Part shown: piece after piece, positions 3,996 through 8,546 of the stretch | Layout: each line of letters starts with the position of its first letter | How positions within the stretch are numbered: the first letter of the stretch is position 1 | DNA from: Candidatus Cloacimonadota bacterium | GTDB taxonomy: Bacteria; Cloacimonadota; Cloacimonadia; Cloacimonadales; TCS61 | Reading direction: 5' to 3' | NCBI GenBank assembly: GCA_021157645.1 | Contig: JAGGWC010000019.1 | Coordinates: forward strand, 1-8,546 | DNA: 8,546 bases | Notes under the pieces: model-generated | The model's database searches: none | What the model was told of the DNA's origin: nothing | What the model saw: only the letters and a program-made list of their open reading frames with translations | Position numbers and translations under genes: made by a program

Positions 3996-6335
3996 ATGGT
4001 ACCAGGAATTTGGTATGTTGCACCAATAGGAGCGATTACTGCCCTGATATTTGCATTTATCCTGTTTATCGGAGTGAAGAAGGAAGATCCCGGTAATGCG
4101 CAAATGCAGAAAATTGCCGGGCATGTTCGTGATGGAGCATTTGCTTATTTGAGGCAGCAATATAAAGGTGTTGGAGTTTTCTTTATTATTGCTTTTATCT
4201 TATTCAATTTTATGGCGTGGGGTTTAAAAGTACTTCATCCGTTGATTCCATGGGCGTTCCTTACAGGTGGTTTTTTTAGTGGATTAGCAGGATTTATCGG
4301 AATGAACACAGCAACACTGGCATCAAATCGAACTGCCCAAGGTGCATCAGTTAGCTTGAACAAAGGGCTGAAAGTAGCATTCAAGGGCGGAGCTGTAATG
4401 GGACTTGTAGTTGTAGGTCTTGCCCTTATCGATATATCCATGTGGTTTTTTATTTTGAGATGGTGGAGTATGTCACATCCGGCTACTATGACCTTGCAGA
4501 CGATAACGGTTATTATGCTTAGCTTTGGAATGGGTGCTTCCACACAAGCTCTTTTTGCCCGTCTTGGTGGTGGAATTTTTACAAAAGCTGCTGATGTTGG
4601 AGCTGACCTCGTAGGAAAAATAGAAGCAGGAATCCCAGAAGATGATCCTCGTAATCCTGCAACTATTGCAGATAATGTTGGCGATAATGTAGGTGATGTT
4701 GCCGGAATGGGAGCTGATCTTTATGAATCTTATTGTGGTTCAATACTGGCTACGGCAGCACTTGGAATGGCCGCAGTTACTCAAATATTTGGTCATGGTA
4801 CTGCTATTATGGAACAATGGTCACTCAATTTTGTTATAGCTCCTATGGTTTTGGCAGGAGTAGGTGCTTTCCTCTCAATTTTGGGAATTTATATGGTTTC
4901 TACTAAAGAAGATGCGGGAGTAAAAGAACTAATGTTCGCTCTTAATAAAGGTGTTTACGGAAGTTCAATTCTTGTAGCAGTAGCTTCGTATTTTGTAACC
5001 AAGTTCATGCTTCCTGCAGAATATTCATTTGGAGTATTTCTGGCAAGTGTGATTGGATTATCAGCCGGTGTATTGATCGGTTATTTTACTGAACGTTCCA
5101 CTTCCGCAGCTTATGAACCCACCAGGGGTATTGCAAAACAAGGAGAGTTTGGCCCTGCAACTGTTATTATTGATGGATTAGCTGTAGGAATGAAATCTAC
5201 AGCAGCTCCCGTAATAATAATTGGCATTGCAATTCTATCATCTTTCAGTGTGAGTCATGGATTCTCTATTCCTGAATTAGGATTATATGGAATCGGATTT
5301 GGAGCTGTAGGAATGTTGGCAACTTTGGGTGTTACTTTGGCAATGGATGCTTTTGGACCAATTGCTGATAATGCCGGTGGAAATGCTGAAATGTGTAAAC
5401 TTTCTAAAGAAGTTCGCGATAGAACTGATGCTCTGGATAGCGTTGGAAACACAACTGCTGCAACAGGTAAGGGTTTTGCTATCGGTTCCGCTGCACTTAC
5501 AGCAATGGCACTTTTGGCTGCTTATTTGGAAGAAGTCCGTACAGGGCTTCTCCTATCCGGTGAAAAAGTTATGAATATTGTTATGGCAAATGGTGAGATT
5601 TTCCCGGTGGAAACAGCTAAAGCTACAATAGCGAATTTCATGAGTTATTATAATATTAACTTAATGAATCCTAAATTCCTGGTTGGAATTTTTATGGGAG
5701 CTATGGTAACTTTTGTGTTTGCTGCTTTCACAATGAAAGCAGTGGGTAGAGCAGCCGGAAAAATGGTGGCAGAAGTTCGTCGTCAATTCCGTGAGATTCC
5801 CGGTATTTTGAAAGGTACCGCTGAGCCTGAATATGCTAAATGCGTTCATATTTCTACTGTTGGAGCACAAAAAGAGATGATTGCTCCTGCACTTTTGGGA
5901 ATACTAACTCCGATAATTGTCGGATTGATTCTTGGTGTAGCTGGTGTAATGGGAGTATTAACCGGTGGATTAACTACAGGTTTTGTAATGGCAATAATGA
6001 TGAACAATGCCGGTGGTGCCTGGGATAATGCTAAGAAATATGTAGAATCAGGTGCGCACGGCGGTAAAGGCTCTGATTATCATAAAGCATTAATTGTTGG
6101 TGATACTGTGGGCGATCCGTTCAAAGACACATCAGGTCCTTCAATTAATATCTTGATTAAATTAATGAGTATGGTAAGTATTGTCTTCGCTGGTCTCATT
6201 GTTGCTTATTCACCGATGATCGAAGCAGTTTACAGTGGCAAAAAAGAGGATAAAGTAATTGAGAAGAAAATTGATAAAACAATCATTGAAGATAAAATTG
6301 ATGAAGAATCAACAGAGTTGGATGTTACAGACTAA
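3996..6335 (+). CDS. hppA: K+-dependent membrane-bound pyrophosphatase, probably Na+-translocating
   Basis: It hydrolyses PPi and pumps Na+ and/or H+ out of the cytoplasm. The 779-residue protein has the multi-helix (about 16) layout of the family. PPi/Mg binding segments are visible: ADVGADLVGK (199-208), PEDDPRNPATIADNVGDNVGD (214-234), DAFGPIADNAGGNAEM (451-466), and near the end NNAGGAWDNAKKYVE and KALIVGDTVGDPFKDTSGPS. NTTAATGKG (485-493) has Ala488 and Gly491 where K+-independent pumps have Lys and Thr, so it should need K+. DLYESY places Glu244 in the helix-6 position of Na+-pumping enzymes (Thermotoga E246). A dual Na+/H+ pump cannot be excluded. After the last helix there is a charged tail of about 32 residues (748-779, Lys/Glu/Asp/Ile-rich), which is not typical. 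The start is supported by GGAGG at 3984-3988, seven bases before the ATG. It is monocistronic up to the terminator at 6361. Confidence 0.96.
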   Translation: MVPGIWYVAPIGAITALIFAFILFIGVKKEDPGNAQMQKIAGHVRDGAFAYLRQQYKGVGVFFIIAFILFNFMAWGLKVLHPLIPWAFLTGGFFSGLAGFIGMNTATLASNRTAQGASVSLNKGLKVAFKGGAVMGLVVVGLALIDISMWFFILRWWSMSHPATMTLQTITVIMLSFGMGASTQALFARLGGGIFTKAADVGADLVGKIEAGIPEDDPRNPATIADNVGDNVGDVAGMGADLYESYCGSILATAALGMAAVTQIFGHGTAIMEQWSLNFVIAPMVLAGVGAFLSILGIYMVSTKEDAGVKELMFALNKGVYGSSILVAVASYFVTKFMLPAEYSFGVFLASVIGLSAGVLIGYFTERSTSAAYEPTRGIAKQGEFGPATVIIDGLAVGMKSTAAPVIIIGIAILSSFSVSHGFSIPELGLYGIGFGAVGMLATLGVTLAMDAFGPIADNAGGNAEMCKLSKEVRDRTDALDSVGNTTAATGKGFAIGSAALTAMALLAAYLEEVRTGLLLSGEKVMNIVMANGEIFPVETAKATIANFMSYYNINLMNPKFLVGIFMGAMVTFVFAAFTMKAVGRAAGKMVAEVRRQFREIPGILKGTAEPEYAKCVHISTVGAQKEMIAPALLGILTPIIVGLILGVAGVMGVLTGGLTTGFVMAIMMNNAGGAWDNAKKYVESGAHGGKGSDYHKALIVGDTVGDPFKDTSGPSINILIKLMSMVSIVFAGLIVAYSPMIEAVYSGKKEDKVIEKKIDKTIIEDKIDEESTELDVTD

Positions 6336-6360
6336 TAAGGTTCTTTAAAAATAAATATAA

Positions 6361-6391
6361 AAAGACGGGGTGTAAACCTCGTCTTTTTTTT
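6361..6391 (+). terminator. Intrinsic (Rho-independent) terminator after hppA
   Basis: AAAGACGGGG (6361-6370) pairs with CCTCGTCTTT (6377-6386) as a 10-bp stem with one G-T wobble around the loop TGTAAA. It is followed by a T-run through 6391. It lies 25 nt after the hppA stop and is the clearest terminator in the window. Its T-tract ends only 9 nt before the ATG of the next gene. Confidence 0.92.
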
Positions 6392-6400
6392 AGTTGGTTT

Positions 6401-8536
6401 ATGAAGATTAAAAATATATTAGTTTTAATGATCCTATTAATCGTGATCTTTCTGCACTCGGAAGAGAAAGTTGGATTAGCTCTTAGCGGAGGGGGTGCTC
6501 GCGGTTTAGCTCACATCGGCATTCTAAAAGTGATTGATGAGCTTAACATCAAAGTTGATTACATTGCCGGTACAAGTATGGGTGCAGTTGTAGGTGGATT
6601 ATACGCAATGGGATATTCTGCCACCGAAATTGAAGAGATGATACTCAAAAATGATTTCGATAGTATATTTGATGAAGCTGTCTCAAGGGAAGATCTATAT
6701 ATCGGGCAGAAAAGATGGATGCCTTATGCAAATTATTATTTTGATCTTGATGACAGATTCCGTCCGGGGCTTCCCGAAGCTTTATTTTCAGGTTCAAAAC
6801 TGATAAACACACTTTTTGATTATACTTATACAGCTTCAAATATCAATAATTTTAATGAATTTCCAATAAAATTCAAATGTGTAGCTACAAATATTATAAC
6901 GGGGGAGATGAAAGTTTTCGATAATGGTAATCTTCATGAAGTTATGCGTGCTTCTATGTCTGCACCTTCCATATTGGAACCTATGAAACTGGATGATGAA
7001 CTCTATATTGATGGTGGTATCAGAGCAAATTTACCTTCTGAGATTGTGAAGGAGATGGGTGCTGATATAATTATTGGTTTTCAGTTGAGTTCGGAGCTAA
7101 GATCTAAAGGGAATCTAAATAATCTTATAAAAGTTTTAGATCAAACCATTAATTTCAGTATGACTGATAATGTAAAAAAATCTATCGACCTTTGTGATAT
7201 TTTGATTAAACCGGAATTATTAGAACTTTCTAATTATAACTTTAACAACATAAAAGAAATAATCGATATGGGTGAGATTGCTGCACGCAAGCATATAGAA
7301 CAGTTAAAAATACTTCCTAAACAAAAGGAAAGAAAATATATTGAAGCAACACCAAACAAGATAAAATTTATTAAAATTTCGGTTGTTGGCAATGAACATC
7401 TAAGTAATGCAAAGATAAAGGAATATGTCGGCTTAAAAACAAGTTCTTCTTATTCTAAAAAGGAAATTCTTCAAGCTATAAATGGAGCATATAACTCTCA
7501 ATATTTTAAATATATTTATCCCGTAATCAATTATAGAAATGAAGAATACGAGCTGATCTTGAAAGTGAAAGAAAGAAATAGAAAACGTCTTGGTCTTGCT
7601 TTATCTTCTAATACAGATCAAGAAGTGGTTGTTGGATTAACACTGGAATTAAATAACTACATTCAGCATAATTCAAAATTGTTGATAAATGCACAGGTAG
7701 GTGATAAAAACGAGTTAAATGTTGATTATGTCAAGAATTTTGGTAAACACTGGGGGATATATTTCCGAACTTTTCCGTACGTAAAAGAACAGAAATTGTA
7801 TTCTTATGGAGAAGATCATACAAAAACAAATAGTGTATATTCTGTAGAATATGGTGCAACTTCAGGTATCGGGTTTTATGCAAGGAACTCAATCGCTGCA
7901 GAATTGTATGGTTACACATATAGATCTAGATTATATAAGCATATTGGTGAATTTAAGAATAGTGAATTCTATTCTTCCGGATTAGGTATTAAACTTTATC
8001 ATGAAAGCCTGAATGATTACATTTTTCCTACGCAAGGAGTTCAATTCCTGGCAAAACTCTCAACTGCAAGGGAAGGTGTTTATAGTGAAATTGGAAATAA
8101 GAAATTTTATTCTAAACTTAGAATGTTGATGCCGTTCAGTAAAATTTTTTCTATAAAATATCAATTCGAGTACGGTTCTCATTTTGATAGTAAAGAAGAA
8201 GAGTTTGATCCTTTCTACATTGGAGGAATAGATAGCTTTATGGGACTTTATCCCGCTGAAAATAGTGCTGCAATATATAAGATCAATACGATAGCAATGA
8301 GATTTAATCCAATAAAAAATCTTTTTTGTGACATACAGCTCAATGTGTTGCAGCTTGGAAATATAGATTACTGGACCCCTGAAGATGATTATTTTAGAGC
8401 TGTAGGAATTAAGCTGGGCTATAAAACTTTCTTAGGATCGTTAAGAATAGGTTTTGCTTTGGATGAAGATGAAAAAAAACATTTCTATTTCTCTTTTGGT
8501 CATAATTTCGATCCATTCGAATTTTCAAGAAGGTAA
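6401..8536 (+). CDS. Patatin-like phospholipase with POTRA and C-terminal outer-membrane barrel (type Vd autotransporter architecture)
   Basis: This is a predicted lipolytic esterase/phospholipase A that exports itself. The 711-residue protein has a signal peptide (MKIK, hydrophobic 5-18, then HSEEK). The patatin domain covers about 24-300, with oxyanion motif GGGARG (30-35), nucleophile S59 in GTSMG and D204 in DGGI; together these form the Ser-Asp dyad. A single POTRA-like domain covers about 322-392 (FIKISVVGNEHLSNAKI, then ILKVKER). A 16-strand-type barrel of the BamA/D15 superfamily covers about 397-703. Order and length match P. aeruginosa PlpD and Fusobacterium FplA. Two oddities: the L6 loop motif, normally (V/I)RG(F/Y), reads FMGL (613-616) in GGIDSFMGLYPAE, and the last strand HFYFSFGHNF is followed by DPFEFSRR rather than ending at Phe. 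No Shine-Dalgarno is visible before the ATG, but the signal peptide fixes this start. It lies 9 nt after the hppA terminator T-tract. Confidence 0.93.
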   Translation: MKIKNILVLMILLIVIFLHSEEKVGLALSGGGARGLAHIGILKVIDELNIKVDYIAGTSMGAVVGGLYAMGYSATEIEEMILKNDFDSIFDEAVSREDLYIGQKRWMPYANYYFDLDDRFRPGLPEALFSGSKLINTLFDYTYTASNINNFNEFPIKFKCVATNIITGEMKVFDNGNLHEVMRASMSAPSILEPMKLDDELYIDGGIRANLPSEIVKEMGADIIIGFQLSSELRSKGNLNNLIKVLDQTINFSMTDNVKKSIDLCDILIKPELLELSNYNFNNIKEIIDMGEIAARKHIEQLKILPKQKERKYIEATPNKIKFIKISVVGNEHLSNAKIKEYVGLKTSSSYSKKEILQAINGAYNSQYFKYIYPVINYRNEEYELILKVKERNRKRLGLALSSNTDQEVVVGLTLELNNYIQHNSKLLINAQVGDKNELNVDYVKNFGKHWGIYFRTFPYVKEQKLYSYGEDHTKTNSVYSVEYGATSGIGFYARNSIAAELYGYTYRSRLYKHIGEFKNSEFYSSGLGIKLYHESLNDYIFPTQGVQFLAKLSTAREGVYSEIGNKKFYSKLRMLMPFSKIFSIKYQFEYGSHFDSKEEEFDPFYIGGIDSFMGLYPAENSAAIYKINTIAMRFNPIKNLFCDIQLNVLQLGNIDYWTPEDDYFRAVGIKLGYKTFLGSLRIGFALDEDEKKHFYFSFGHNFDPFEFSRR

Positions 8537-8540
8537 AAAT

Positions 8541-8546
8541 ATGCCG
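8541..8546 (+). CDS. Start of a further gene, cut by the right edge
   Basis: ATG CCG begins five bases after... the patatin stop codon region, with AAGAAGG (8527-8533) inside the last patatin codons seven bases upstream, an ideal ribosome binding site. Four bases separate the patatin stop from this ATG, so the next gene would be translationally coupled to the patatin gene. Only two codons (Met-Pro) are visible, so nothing can be said about the product. Confidence 0.5.

Overview
The window comes from an AT-rich, Gram-negative bacterium. The outer membrane is implied by a patatin-type protein with its own C-terminal beta-barrel, and by two signal peptides of the short, Ile/Leu-rich kind that end just before Glu-Glu. 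I favour an anaerobic member of the FCB group, with Cloacimonadota-like lineages as the best guess. The reasons are low GC, strong AGGAG-type ribosome binding sites, a K+-dependent membrane pyrophosphatase that looks Na+-linked, and an intergenic region packed with short dispersed repeats of a type I recall from such genomes. The taxon is inference; no rRNA is present.

Layout: (1) The left edge cuts into lepA (elongation factor 4); the last 335 residues are present. (2) Positions 1011-1264 hold no gene but four different short repeat-like modules in a row, one of which looks like a composite. (3) A 75-residue LapA/DUF1049-type membrane protein follows on the + strand. (4) Converging on it is a three-gene minus-strand operon: mtnA (methylthioribose-1-phosphate isomerase family), a FucA-like class II aldolase, and an exported Cys-type glutathione peroxidase. 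The genes are 8 nt and 1 nt apart. (5) A divergent intergenic region (3762-3995) separates mtnA from hppA on the + strand. (6) hppA encodes a 779-residue ion-pumping membrane pyrophosphatase with an unusual charged C-terminal tail, and it ends at a strong intrinsic terminator. (7) Only 9 nt past the terminator's T-tract starts a 711-residue patatin-POTRA-barrel protein (type Vd autotransporter architecture). The start of a further gene is just visible at the right edge.

How they may work together: MtnA plus a FucA-like aldolase is the core of the 'DHAP shunt', which salvages methylthioadenosine or 5'-deoxyadenosine by-products into dihydroxyacetone phosphate and an aldehyde without O2. This fits an anaerobe, because the classical methionine salvage pathway needs the O2-dependent acireductone dioxygenase. 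The upstream nucleosidase/phosphorylase and kinase are not in the window. HppA would recover PPi energy as an ion gradient. The remaining genes (lepA, lapA-like, patatin) show no pathway link to these. The points most worth a second look are the repeat cluster at 1015-1239, the three-gene salvage/peroxidase operon, and the terminator placed directly against the start of the patatin gene.
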